Shown piece after piece: positions 12,353 through 23,150 of a DNA stretch of 25,889 nt; the stretch's first letter is position 1, and the number at the start of each line of letters is the position of its first letter. The DNA comes from Podila epigama (lineage: Eukaryota; Mortierellomycota; Mortierellomycetes; Mortierellales; Mortierellaceae). A program made the position numbers and the translations under genes. Location of the stretch: positions 44,813 to 70,701 of the forward strand of contig JAAAVE010000002.1 of assembly GCA_015679605.1 (NCBI GenBank), read 5' to 3'. The notes beneath the pieces are model-generated. The model worked only from the letters and a program-made list of their open reading frames with translations. It was not told the DNA's origin and did no database searches.

Positions 12353-15300
12353 ATGGCTTCCAATTTCAAAAAGGTCCAGCAGGTCAAAACCTCCATTGGA
12401 TACGACATTACAAAGTTCAGATCTGACAAGACTGGCCTCAGCGTTGTCCATGTCGACAACGAAGGTAAAAGGCTACTGTCACCACGTCTTTTGAGACACG
12501 AAGGTTACCACAAGTTCAATTTTTCAAGCTACTTACTTACCAGCAACCACGAACGTGCTTTCACCTGTATTAGGTCCCATTGTCAACGGATACTTCACAC
12601 TCGCGACTGAATGTAAGAATATGTCCTTCTTCCTTGCCTGCACTCTGTTGTCTCCGCGCGGTACACATCCCTCACCTTTTGAGACGACCTGATTGACATT
12701 CTCATCTCTTCGCGTCACGCATAGCCTTTGACGATGATGGTTGTCCTCATACTCTTGAGCAGTAAGAAGTGGATGATTGGCCTGGGCCTTTATTTCTTGT
12801 TGTTTTTTTTGCCATTTGTATCCAAAACAAAACTCAAAATGTAACTTTTACGTTCCCATGAATACGTTGTTTAGTCTCGTATTCCTTGGAAGTGAATTGT
12901 ACCCATACAAGGTAGGGATACTCTTATGCACTTGTCCCCCGAAGTACCCCCACATGAAATCACTGTCACACAATCTGGGTACAAGTTTTTTTCTGACAGT
13001 CGACATTTCCGTGTAGGGCGTCTTGGATGGACTGGCCAACCGTGCACTTGCCAACGGAACCAACGCTTGTAAGTTACGCGTCAATACGAGCTTTGGAATA
13101 TCATCGATCTGTCGGTTCAGCTCTTCATTAACTTTTTTTCAACAACATTATCAATGACTAGGGACTGATGTTGACCACACAGCCTACAGTAAGGGCAAAC
13201 TTTTGTCGCAAACGCCTTGATCTCCACAAGTGACTTGAAGCTTAGGACACTAACTCATTTATTCTTTTAGCCATTGCAACCGCTGGAGCTGAAGGATTCT
13301 TGAACATCATGCCAAGTAAGGATCAGACAATTGTGTGGAATCAAGGGAGTGTTAATAGACGCCAAGACACTCATTATTGAATGTTGTTGAATTTACTCTC
13401 AATGCATGGCGTTAGTCTACATTGATCACATCCTCTATCCAACCATGACCGAGGCCGCATACTACACCGAAGTTCATAACATCAACGGTGAGGGCGAAAA
13501 TGCCGGTGTGGTCTACTCTGAAATGCAGGTAAGAATCCTGGCTTGACATTGCGATTTTGATACAGGAGTTGGATAAATATGTCGGGTAAGCATTGAACAT
13601 CTCCGGTGTGATTCCACATAGGGACGTGAAAACTCTGCGTCTTCAATTATGGACCTTTGGTATGTACAACTCCTTTCCAAGTCTCCAGTGGACAATTGCA
13701 TGCTGACCATGGGACTTTGAACTAACAAGTAATTCGATATCATAGTCGCCAACGCATCATGTATCCTGAGAACTCTGGATATCGCTATGAGACTGGTGGT
13801 CTAATGTCGTGCCTTCGTTCTCTTAAGGCTGAGAAAAGTAAGTGGAGAAGCTTTAATATGCGTAGAATGAAGGGTTTGAAGCTACATGTTAATGGAATGA
13901 AATTTCTTTTGTTCTCACGTATGTATACTCTTTCTCTCCTTTTTTTCCCTCTCCTGCCAGTCCGACAGGTAGAATGACTTTTCAAGTATTTGAATACGTA
14001 TAAAAGATGTATAAATGTGCCACAACTATACTCATGATCATTTGCCTATTCAACTAGTATCACCGTGACTACTATCGCCCTGACAACCTGTGCCTCATCA
14101 TTTCGGGACGGGTGGATCATAGCAAGCTGCTGGAAGCCCTTGGTCCTGTTGAGGAACGTATTCTTTCAAAGGGACCACTCCCTCCCATGAAGAGGTACTT
14201 GCTTGTTTTTCTCCAACCGACCCAGGCAATACATGTCACTGGACTACAGTAGCTAACGACTCTGCGAATGTGAACGTAACATAGACCATGGGTCGATTCA
14301 CCACAGGCTCCTCTCATGACCAAGTCAACAAACACGGTGCTTACTTTCCCTTCTGAAGATGAGAGTATGGGCGAGGTGGCCATCAACTGGTTTGGTCCTC
14401 CAGTCACAGTAAGTCATTCACTCGCCATATTTCCAGATGTTTGTGTAGTACTGGTCCTCCTAACACGCGTGCTTCATATTCTATAGGACTTCCTGGGCTT
14501 TCAAGCGCTAGAAATCCTCGAAACTTACTTGACGGACTCTGCCGTTTCTCTTCTTACAAAGGAGATGGTGGAGATTGAGGATCCATACTGCACTTGTAAG
14601 CTTGCATGTTTGGTTGAGAAGCAGGTCACAATATGTACTCGATACTACGATTTGTAGTTGATGCAAATTTATCTTTTTTCCGATTTCATCTTCTCTGAAA
14701 TAGCGGTGGACTTTTACAACTCGCAGCGTATCCGTGTTGAGATCCGCCTTGCGTTTGACAGTGTGCCAGTGGAAAAGCTGGAGGAGATTGAGCCAAAGTT
14801 CTTTTCGCTCCTCGACAAGCTTGCCACTGACGGATTTGACATGGATCGCATGGCTGCCGTGATCAAGCGTGAGAAGCTCAAGCTCTTGGACCGCTTCGAG
14901 ACTGATCATATGACTCTTGCTTGGCCTTGTCTTATCCACTTTTTGTACGGAAAGAAGGATGACAGCGACCTGGCCAACTTTGTCAACACTCTGGACAACT
15001 TGGATGCGGTCGCCAAGTTTGACAACGCCAAGTGGGTCCAGTTCCTTCGCGAGTAAGTTCTTAACTGTGGGACTTTTGACGTACAAGATGCTTTTTCTGT
15101 CTTACTTTTGCAATTACTCAAAGAGCGAATTATACATTTTCAAAGGTATTTTATCGACTCCAAGAGAGCTACCATTGTCGCTACGCCCTCTGAAGCTCAT
15201 GCTACAAAACAAGCCGAGGACGAGCGCAAGCGTATTGAAGAGCAGAAAACGAGACTGGGTGGAAAGAAGCTTGAAGAGCTGGAGAAGGAGCTGGAGAAGC

Positions 15301-17531
15301 ACCGAGCCCAGAATGACATTCCTGTTCCTGCCGAGATTTTCGGTGAGTTTGTCTTTTTTTATTTTTATTGTTATTTCGCAGGGTACGATTATGACACATT
15401 GTTCATTCCCTAACCTGTTCTACATGTCTACAGATAACTTTCCTATTCCGGACGTGAAGAGCATTGAGATGATCAAGGTCGTTACTGGCCGCAGCCAGCC
15501 AAAGAAGAACCTGTGAGTCAATTTACATATTGGAAAGTGCGCTTTATGAACACTTACGGATTGAAGGTTCTCATCGTTTTATTCTGTTTCTCTCAACCAT
15601 ATCTAGCGACAATGAAGTCCAAAGACACCTTGACAGTGATGCTGCTGATGTACCTTACTTTGTTGAGTTTGACCGTAAGTGATACTATAATGCTACTCTA
15701 CGTTCATACAATTGAAAACCACTGTGCATCCGAATCTCACTTTTTTTTTTTTGAATGTTTGTAGATATCCACTCGGAGTTTGTTGAATTTACTCTTTTCT
15801 TCACCTCGACCGATTTGCCTGCCAGACTTCGCCCTTACTTGGACATCTACTTTGATTCCTTTTTCTCGCTTCCTTTGGTGGACCCCGAAACGGGTAAAGA
15901 GATTTCGTTTGAAGAAGTTGTCAAGCGCCTGGATGAGGATACTGTCAGCCGTGGATGCGGCGTTGGTGTCAGTGGCATGTTCCGCCAGTTGGCCCTAGTT
16001 GTTTTGAAGACTGAGCGCGCAAAGTACAATGAGGGTATTGCCTGGCTCAATAAGACGACATGGCACACTCGCTTCGACGTTGACCGCCTGAAGGTGGTCA
16101 CCACCAAGCTGTTGAACGACATTCCTCAAGAGAAGCGCGATGGATCGTAAGTTCATTCATTAATTATTGGAAATCGAAAAGTACCGTGGTATAATTGAAT
16201 CTAAGCTAAAGGTTTTTGATGTCTCCTTTGACTTAGTCGCATGTCCAAGGCTTGCATGGATGTCATCGCCTATGATCATGATCATTCCAACATTGCTTCG
16301 CTTAACGTGTTGAAGCAGGCAAAGTTTTTGCCTACAGTGCTGAAGCAGCTTGATTCTGAACCTGAGACTGTTATCAAGGCATTGACTGAACTCCGTGAGA
16401 TCTGTAAGACTACAAACAATCACGTTCAGCTCTGTTCATCTTTCAGTTTTTATCGTTGATAATACGACCTTAACAAAAAATTATCATTTTTTATAACTCT
16501 TGAATTTTTAGTGACCAGCCCGGCCAACATCCATATCCAAGTCCAGGGCAACATTTTGAAGCAGAAGCAACCCAAGACTGGATGGGTCAACAACTTTGGG
16601 TCCAAGCAGAGCGCTGCCGGAACTCCTCTGGCCCCCATTCCCTTCTCGAGCAAGGTTTGGAGCGAGGCAGGCAAAAACCCTGGTCACAAGGGTTATGTTG
16701 TTAACATGCCCTCAATTGAGAGCTCTTTTGCCTCTCATGTTGCCCGTGGTCCTACCGACTTTTTGGACCCTGACTATGCTGCACTTTTGGTTCTCTCCGA
16801 GTGCTTGGATACGCTGGAGGGTCCTTTCTGGAAGCAGCTCCGTGGAAGTGGAGCTGTCTACGGAGCAAACCTCCGGGTGGACGTCGAAGCAGGTACTGTA
16901 TAACGAAAATATCATCATTTTTTTTTTCATGTTCTGCTTAGCTTTGTGTGAAGAGGCATGAATGTTGACTTTAATACTCAAACTGTGAAATACACGTTCT
17001 GATAGGTTTCCTTTCGTTCAATATTTACCGCTCGCCTGATGCTCTCCGGGCATTCAACCTTGCCAACAAGATTGTCGATGACTATGCATCTGGAAAGGTA
17101 CCCGCAAACTTTTTTTGCTTTCATGACTCTCCTTTCAAAACCTAATGACTCGCACTCACACTCTTTAATCAACAAAAAAAAAATTGCAATAGACAAAGTT
17201 CACAAAGCAAGAATTGGAGGGTGCCAAGGCCAGCATTGTTTATCGAATCGTGCGCAAGGAAGAAACTATGTCTGGAGCGGCGACCGAGGCGTTTGTCAAC
17301 CAAATTTTGAAGAAGGTCTCGGCCACGTACAACAAGGAGTTCTTGGAGCGTGTCCAGAATGTCACTCCTGAGCAGATGCAGCATGCCATGGACAAGTATC
17401 TGTCCAAGGTCTTCCGCTCAGAGTCCTCGATCGTCGTCGTCACCAGTGCCACCACCAAGGTCAACGACATCTCGGAAGGCTTCAAGAAGCTTGGCTTCCA
17501 ACTCAAGACCAAGAACATTGATGACATTTAA
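12353..17531 (+). CDS. M16-family zinc metallopeptidase (YOL098C-like, large two-domain form)
   Basis: Predicted inverzincin peptidase that degrades peptides within a closed two-half chamber. Exons: 12353-12464, 12574-12612, 12725-12761, 12875-12911, 13017-13068, 13162-13188, 13271-13315, 13416-13528, 13622-13659, 13746-13837, 13961-13968, 14058-14194, 14285-14408, 14487-14595, 14704-15052, 15146-15342, 15434-15512, 15607-15674, 15765-16146, 16237-16403, 16512-16892, 17006-17097, 17193-17531; total 3024 nt, 1007 aa. The inverted zinc motif HxxEH is HTLEH at residues 59-63, split across exons 3 and 4. Glu152 in VVYSEMQ is the likely third zinc ligand, by analogy with presequence protease. Family stretches include NGTNAWTDVDHTAYT and YHRDYYRPDNLCLI. 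A helical charged linker (KQAEDERKRIEEQKTRLGGK) lies near the middle. No clear mitochondrial presequence is visible, so a cytosolic role like that of the yeast relatives is inferred. The substrate is unknown. Confidence 0.93.
13961..13968 (+). other. 8-nt microexon (exon 11 of the M16 peptidase)
   Basis: TCCGACAG lies between a pyrimidine tract ending CTGCCAG and a GTAGAA donor. With the last base of exon 10 it encodes I-R-Q. Joining exon 10 directly to exon 12 gives an immediate stop (ATA TCA CCG TGA), whereas including the 8 bases gives AEKIRQYHRDYYRPDN in frame, matching the charged segment expected before YHRDYY in this family. Confidence 0.85.
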
Positions 17532-17596
17532 ATTATTTTGAATGTCTTCTTTTTTAAGTTCTCCTTTCCTTTATTATTATTTTCATACTATGCGTT
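17532..17596. other. 65-bp convergent intergenic region
   Basis: This is the whole space between the stop codons of the plus-strand M16 peptidase and the minus-strand helicase. It is AT-rich (TTATTATTATTTTC near 17572-17585). Typical 3' untranslated regions would not fit, so the two transcripts probably overlap tail to tail. Confidence 0.8.
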
Positions 17597-19643
17597 TTAC
17601 CGAAAATAACTCCAGAAGTGTGTTGACGGAGGAAAGAGTGGTAGATCTGGTGGGAATAAAACTGGAGTTGTTAAAATTGGAGCTGGTGTTGGTGCAATTG
17701 GATAATATGGTACAGGGTAATAGTACAATGGACCGTATGGCCCATAATGATATTGGTACAGAGATGAGGTGTGAGGAGAAGAGATCAGACCCAATGAAGG
17801 TTCCGCTTGTGCTGTTGGTTCAGTCGCTGTTGTCTTGGATGATTCGCAATCAATGGGCGTTTCCTCTGTTTGCGGTGGAGGTGGTGGTACATCGTCCTCA
17901 AATTTGCGCCGCTTCTTTATCTGATGCTTTGTGGGAATCTGTGGTGCCTGAGACTCATTTGCTTCGGTCAAGTGGGCATCGGTAGCTTCCATTGTGAGTG
18001 GACGTTTGACCGCTGATACTGAAAGCTCGCATGCTGGTTGAACACTCCTATCGACCTTGGACGCGGCCGATTCTAGTTTCTCAAACATTTCTTGATCCTC
18101 CTTGGCCTGCAAGGGTCGCTCATGATGCCGGCTATTGCTCAATCGGTTCAGCTCCTTAAAATCATCATCATCAGCTGGTAACTCTTGCATTGTGATTGAA
18201 AATTCATTTTTCAAGAGCTCAATCGTCTTGTGTTCAATCGCGTCCACCAATGTCACAGCCAAACCCGTCGTCCCAAAGCGTCCTGTCCGGCCAATTCTGT
18301 GAAGATATGTTTCTGGGTCCTTTGGCAAGTCCATGTTGACTACTAGGTTGACTCTATCAATATCAATACCTCGCGCAATCTAGTACAATATGATCACAAT
18401 AATGAATTAGTGAGGGGTCTACTTGATGATGGATCGTAAAAAGGGAAAGGAAAAAAAATAATAATAATAATAAATGATAATGAACATTTACCAAATCGCT
18501 GCAGACAAGGACCCTGATTTCAAACTTTCTCGCCTTTGCCATGACATCCAATCGTTCCTGTTGCGTGATGCCCGCAGCAATGTGCATTGCTGGCCATCCC
18601 TGACGGGTCAAGAATTTGACCAGATCACTGGCCCTGCCCCGATGATTCATAAACACGATCGCCTGGTAAAAGGAGACGTGCGCCAAAAGACTGTCCAGTT
18701 GAACAAACTTGCGTTGAATGATTTGGTTCTGACGAAGGAACATGGATACCGTCTTTTCGTGTTCAGGGACGGTTATGACTTTGTAGAATTGTAGAACCGC
18801 TACAGATGCACATCACAACAAGATAGGTCAAAAAAAGAAAGAAGGTGGACATTAACATCAAAACGTAAGAGAAACGAGGGCTAACTGACATTGTCATATG
18901 CTCATATTCTTACCTTCAAGCTCTGGTGTGCCATTACTCAACATGATGTAAACAGGATTTTTCACCAGTTGGTCTAGTTGAGCGAGTAGATCTTCATCAT
19001 AAGTTGCAGAGAATGCCATAACCTGCTTTGACGGACCCAGTCCTTTGGCGATTTGAATCACGTCCTCCTTGAAAGTCTCTTCCATCAACTTGTCAGCTTC
19101 GTCAAGCACCAGCAACTGGATGTGGCTCGGCCTCAAGTGGCCAGTTTGAATCAGCGACCATACTCGGCCTGGGGTACCCACAACGATGGAGCAGTTTCGC
19201 AAGTTTATCTTGTCCTGCTGAATGGGCATTCCTCCGATCATGGCGTGACAGATGATACGGTTGCTAAGCTTGTATTCGAGAAGACTCTGAATGACCTGTT
19301 GGATCTGGACAGCGATCTCTCGTGTTGGTGCAAGGATGACAACGCGCGGAGGCTGCTGCATGTCTGACGTGGACGAGAGCGTGGTTGCGCCGATAGTCGA
19401 GAGAATGGCTTCGATCGCTATGACACTAAAGACAATCGTCTTTCCTGTACCCGACTTTGCCTGAGCTACGACATCGAGACCAAGGCGTCCAAGAGGGATG
19501 GTCTTCAACTGAATAGGCGAAGGACGTTGGTATCCAGCATGACGAAGGCCCTCTAGCAAATCTGGATTGGAGACAAGAGATGAAAAGTCGAGGTCCTCGT
19601 TGATCTGAACGTCGCTGGAGTGAAATCGCCCAAAGGTCGCCAT
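17597..19643 (-). CDS. DDX20: DDX20/Gemin3-like DEAD-box RNA helicase
   Basis: ATP-dependent RNA helicase most like animal DDX20 (Gemin3), a partner of the SMN complex in snRNP assembly. Exons: 19643-18914, 18799-18492, 18379-17597; total 1821 nt, 606 aa. All helicase motifs are present: Q motif GYQRPSPIQ (37-45), Walker A AKSGTGKT (62-69), PTREIA (106-111), GTPGR (156-160), DEAD (181-184), SAT (212-214), ARGID (348-352) and [10 protein letters not shown] (373-382). The stretch [29 protein letters not shown]-like around 41-69 and DEADKLMEE separate it from eIF4A and Dbp families. The tail from about 400 on is unlike animal DDX20: a basic KKRRK stretch, a proline run and a tyrosine/proline-rich end. 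The ATG at 19643 is used because the longer frame begins only with TTG. Convergent with the M16 gene (65 bp between stops). Confidence 0.9.
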
Positions 19644-19936
19644 GGCATTTCGTAGCAATGCGAATGAATTGACGTTGAAAATGTGTTCAGTGCGAGATGT
19701 TGGGCTCTTTTTTTGGCGGCGGTGGCTGAAGAGTCATTTTTTTTCCTTGCAGAGTTTCAGTGAAGAAACGCCAAGCCCAGCCATGTGACCCCAATTCATT
19801 CCATTCCTCACTTCCTGTCACCTTTTTCATTACACCCTTTCATTGCATCCTTTCATTGCACCTTCACAGGACTCATTTTCACCCAACTCTCCGACCACAT
19901 CTATTCACATTCCTTGTTCAAAATACACTTCACATT
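19644..19936. promoter_or_regulatory. Divergent promoter region between DDX20 and STX8 genes
   Basis: 293 bp between the two start codons. The half nearer the STX8 start is C/T-rich on the plus strand (about 19790-19930), a common look for fungal 5' untranslated regions. A direct duplication of CTTTCATTGCA occurs near 19837-19861. No TATA box was identified. Confidence 0.6.
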
Positions 19937-21130
19937 ATGGAGGCCACATGGGGCGCGAAGCTGTCATTGGTCGCGGACTCGACACTCGTGACAGTTTACG
20001 AACGCAACCGGTGCAGAGCCAACGGGCTTGCCTCAACCTCACAAGACAAGACCATCGAAAAGAACATGCCTAGGCTACGGGAAGGAATCCAACAACTGGA
20101 AGCTGAACTCTCAGAAGCCGAACAGAGTGGCTCTGTGTAAGTGTCAGACTTGCAAAAAAAAAAAAAAGAGAACAACTGTATTTGTGTAGGAGAGAGGAAA
20201 ATACACATATGGTTGATGCTAAACAATCTTGCATTTTTTATGGCTTTCAACGTTCACTATGCATGTATGGTCATATTTTCAGGCCGTCCAAGGAATTGGC
20301 TGCTCGAGAAGATACCCTAATCAAGTTGCAAGGTCAACTTGAGAAATTAGAAGCATTACTACAAGACAAAGATGACACAAACGCAAGGTAAGCTGCATGG
20401 ATGAGGCGCTATTCTTGGCTGTACACGTTTTTTTTTTTTTGTCTCTAACTTTTTCTCGTCATATCCAAATGACACAACATATACAGAAATATTTTGTTAG
20501 GCTTAAATCAATCATCAGCAAAGCACTCGCGGTCTAAAATCGTTCGTTTTTCAGAACATGAGGTCGAAGTTGATAACTTGGATAACAGCCAGATGCTCCA
20601 ACTTCATCAACGGATTATGGATGGTAAGTGGCAAAAGAACTGGGCTGGACTCTGAAATCTTTGCTTTTCCTCTTTGGTCTTTGTGAACAAGCAACCACGC
20701 GTCTGATATGCTGCTCAATTTGCTTTTGGCTTTTGACTGATATCTAGGCCAAGATTCGAATCTTGATCGGTTAAGTGAGGCCTTGAATCGACAACAGGAG
20801 ATTGGGCTGATGATTGGGGACGAACTGGATACCCACATGGACCTTTTGGAGGAAACGGACCATCTTGTAGATAGGACAGAGAACAGACTTGGAATAGCAG
20901 TCAAGAGACTGGCCAAAGTTGCAAAAGGAACGAAAGGATGTGGTAAGGATATTTGGCCCCCCCTCAGCTCTACCTCATTGCTCGTGTCGCGTCGAAACAT
21001 CTCTAGGATGGTGAGCCATCATTGGATTGGATTCTAACTCTTTTTGTGCTTGGCTATATGGAAAATAGGATCGTGGACTACCATTCTTGTCCTAGTCATT
21101 ATTCTTGTGGGTGTTCTCCAAATCAAATAG
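19937..21130 (+). CDS. STX8: Syntaxin-8-like Qc-SNARE
   Basis: Tail-anchored t-SNARE for endosomal or vacuolar membrane fusion. Exons: 19937-20136, 20283-20387, 20487-20623, 20748-20942, 21069-21130; total 699 nt, 232 aa (human STX8 is 236). An N-terminal helical region (about 1-110) is followed by a SNARE motif (about 150-206) with NRQQEIGLMIGDELDTHMDL and a C-terminal membrane anchor (about 215-229, WTTILVLVIILVGVL) ending two or three residues later, so nearly nothing is lumenal. KRLAKV at 200-205 resembles syntaxin-6 as well, so the exact subfamily (STX8, Syn8 or Tlg1-like) is less certain than the SNARE call. The zero-layer glutamine position aligns with His177. An in-frame ATG at 19760 would add 59 low-complexity residues; the ATG at 19937 fits the family start. 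Confidence 0.85.
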
Positions 21131-21592
21131 ACGCCATCTGATGTATCTTACCTGCATGAAGTAATACACTCACTTTGAATCAGACCCAGTTTTTTATGAC
21201 ATATGTGCGAAGCATCCGAGGATGTTGTCTGTGAAGCATCAGAAGGTGTGTTGGCTGCGAAGCATCCGAGGGTGCCGGTTCCAAAGTTGGCTACAAAGCG
21301 TTCGAATGTGTAGTCTGTGAAGTATCCGAAGGTGTTGACTGCAAAGCAGTAGGATATTTTCTGCGAAGCATGCTATTGTACAAATAGGGTTGGTTCCAAA
21401 AGTTGAGGTGGGAAAGCGGAAGCCACAATGTCACTGTCGATCCGGACCAGTGGGATTGTCGTTCTTCTCTCTCTCCTTCCGTTTACCCCACGTATTTAAC
21501 TTTGCTGAAACCGTTGTCTCTATTTTTCTTTTCTCTTCATTACATTTTTTTTGTTATTTTTATTCTTCTTCACAAACATCATCTTGGCAACA
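21131..21592. other. Intergenic region with decayed minisatellite, STX8 to BNA6
   Basis: 462 bp between the STX8 stop and the BNA6 start on the same strand. The first part must hold the STX8 3' end. The middle is a degenerate 24-bp tandem repeat (21206-21378). The last 130 bases are pyrimidine-rich (CTCTCTCTCC, TTTTCTTTTC), the likely BNA6 5' untranslated region. No gene was recognised. Confidence 0.7.
21206..21378. repeat. Degenerate 24-bp tandem repeat (about 7 units)
   Basis: Units begin at about 21206, 21230, 21256, 21292, 21316, 21340 and 21362, each close to TGCGAAGCATCCGAGG followed by a variable GT-rich 8 bases. Two units match almost perfectly (21206 and 21256); others carry substitutions (GTGAAGCATCAGAAGG, GTGAAGTATCCGAAGG, ACAAAGCGTTCGAATG), and the third has a 12-bp insertion. 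Confidence 0.85.
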
Positions 21593-22966
21593 ATGGCGAC
21601 CTTGAACCACCTCCTCCCTCCTAACTGGAAGACCAAGATTACAGAGTGGCTTCAGGAGGACATTCCCTCATTCGATTATGGTGGCTATGTCGTGGGAGAA
21701 AAACCAACAACCGCCATTCTTTATGGCAAGAGTGAGGTAAAACCCCGTCTTGCATGCATACTTTGCATGTCTTCTACTGAGAAAAAGATGAGTCCCATGG
21801 CCGCCATTCTGAGTTGCTCACCTTTGATACCAATTCCTCATTCTGTGTAGGGCATTGTTGCTGGAGTCCCATTCTTTACTGAAATCTTTGAGCAGCTTGG
21901 ATGCCGGTACTTTTTTTATTCGCTCTTTTTCTGTCACACCAATTTGAGAATATGACACCTGCGTGTTCACGCACACATATCCATTAACTCACATGGCTAC
22001 CTCTCTTGCTCTCTTTCTCTTTCTATATTCAATACACCAGCGTCGAGTGGCACGTTCAGGAGGGTCACGTCTTGTCACCCATTCAGGCCTGCGCACACGT
22101 CTATGGTCCAGTCCGTCAAATCCTCATTGGTGAACGTACCGCACTCAACATGTTGGCTCGTTGCAGCGGTATCGCCTCGCAAGCACACCGCCTCAAGCTC
22201 CTCAAAGAAAAGAATGGATTCAAGGGTATTGTCGCAGGAACCCGCAAGACCACTCCTGGTAAGGAACCCTCCCTCACCATATACATTCTCTGTGGACTCT
22301 TCCTGATATTACCTCTCTCTCTCACTCTCTCTTTATCCGATCTGACTCCTTGGCCATCCAAACTTTTTTGTCTTTTTTTGAATCCCGATCTCGGGTGGCG
22401 AACATAGGCTTCCGCTTGGTCGAAAAGTATGGTATGCTTGTTGGAGGAGCTGACACTCACCGTATGGATTTGTCTTCGATGATCATGCTCAAGGACAACC
22501 ACGTGTGGAGCACCGGATCGATCACCTCTGCAGTGGAAAAGGCCAAGGCTGTGGGTGGATTTGCGCTCAAGATCGAGGTTGAGTGCCGCTCCGAGGAAGA
22601 GGCCGATGAAGCCATTGCGGCCGGTGCTGATATCGTTATGCTTGACAACTTTGAAGGTGACGCTCTCAAGGTCGCTGCTGCCAACATTAAGCAGCGATGG
22701 GCTGCCAAGGGACGTCAAGTTCTTGTTGAATGCAGTGGAGGTGTAACTGAGCAAAACATTGAGCAATACTTTTGCGACTGTAAGTTGCACATTTTACTAT
22801 TTTTTTTTCTGCTTGATTGTTTGCGGCCCTTTGAATGGTATGAGCTAACAGTGCATGTATGCTGTCCCACTTTTGTTTAATAGCCATCGACATCATTTCT
22901 CTTGGATCTATGACTCAGGGCGTATCTTTTGTCGACTTTTCGCTTAAAGTGCAAAAGCAGGCCTAG
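21593..22966 (+). CDS. BNA6: Quinolinate phosphoribosyltransferase (nicotinate-nucleotide pyrophosphorylase, carboxylating)
   Basis: Converts quinolinate and PRPP to nicotinate mononucleotide, CO2 and pyrophosphate, the last step of the kynurenine branch of de novo NAD synthesis. Exons: 21593-21736, 21851-21906, 22041-22258, 22408-22779, 22884-22966; total 873 nt, 290 aa, the normal family length. Signature features: [16 protein letters not shown] in the N-terminal half, GTRKTTPG at 133-140 (substrate-binding Arg135/Lys136), [20 protein letters not shown] at about 152-171, the barrel strand KIEVEC, IVMLDNF, and VECSGG near the phosphate-binding end. The C-terminus [18 protein letters not shown] is also typical. 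All catalytic segments appear intact. Convergent with RPN12. Confidence 0.97.
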
Positions 22967-23150
22967 AACTATCACTATGATTCACTACGATACTCTGTTG
23001 ACATATGACACATGTAGTCGACATATCTATCAACGTCAACCAATTCCTTTTTCTTTTGAACCTTTGTTTGTATTAAAAATTTGATCCAGCCAGTTTTATG
23101 TTGTCAACTACAGCTAAAACAATTGTTCTTCACACAAATGTCACGCGGCG
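22967..23150. other. Convergent intergenic region, BNA6/RPN12
   Basis: 184 bp between the two stop codons, AT-rich, holding both 3' untranslated regions. A TTGTATTAAAAATTTG stretch near 23067-23082 could take part in 3'-end formation. Nothing else was recognised. Confidence 0.6.

Noticed and set aside
15513-15764. 83-codon plus-strand open frame
   Set aside because: It starts at a GTG inside a donor site and runs through an intron and out of frame across exon 18 of the M16 peptidase.
19644-19658. Five-codon N-terminal extension of DDX20
   Set aside because: Begins with TTG; the first ATG in frame is at 19643 and leads directly into the conserved protein.
19760-19936. In-frame upstream ATG that would extend the STX8 protein by 59 residues
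   Set aside because: The added residues are low-complexity His/Phe/Thr-rich and come from a C/T-rich leader; the family's N-terminus begins near 19937.
21206-21378. CRISPR-like array
   Set aside because: Units are contiguous and diverged with no unique spacers, and the genome is eukaryotic.
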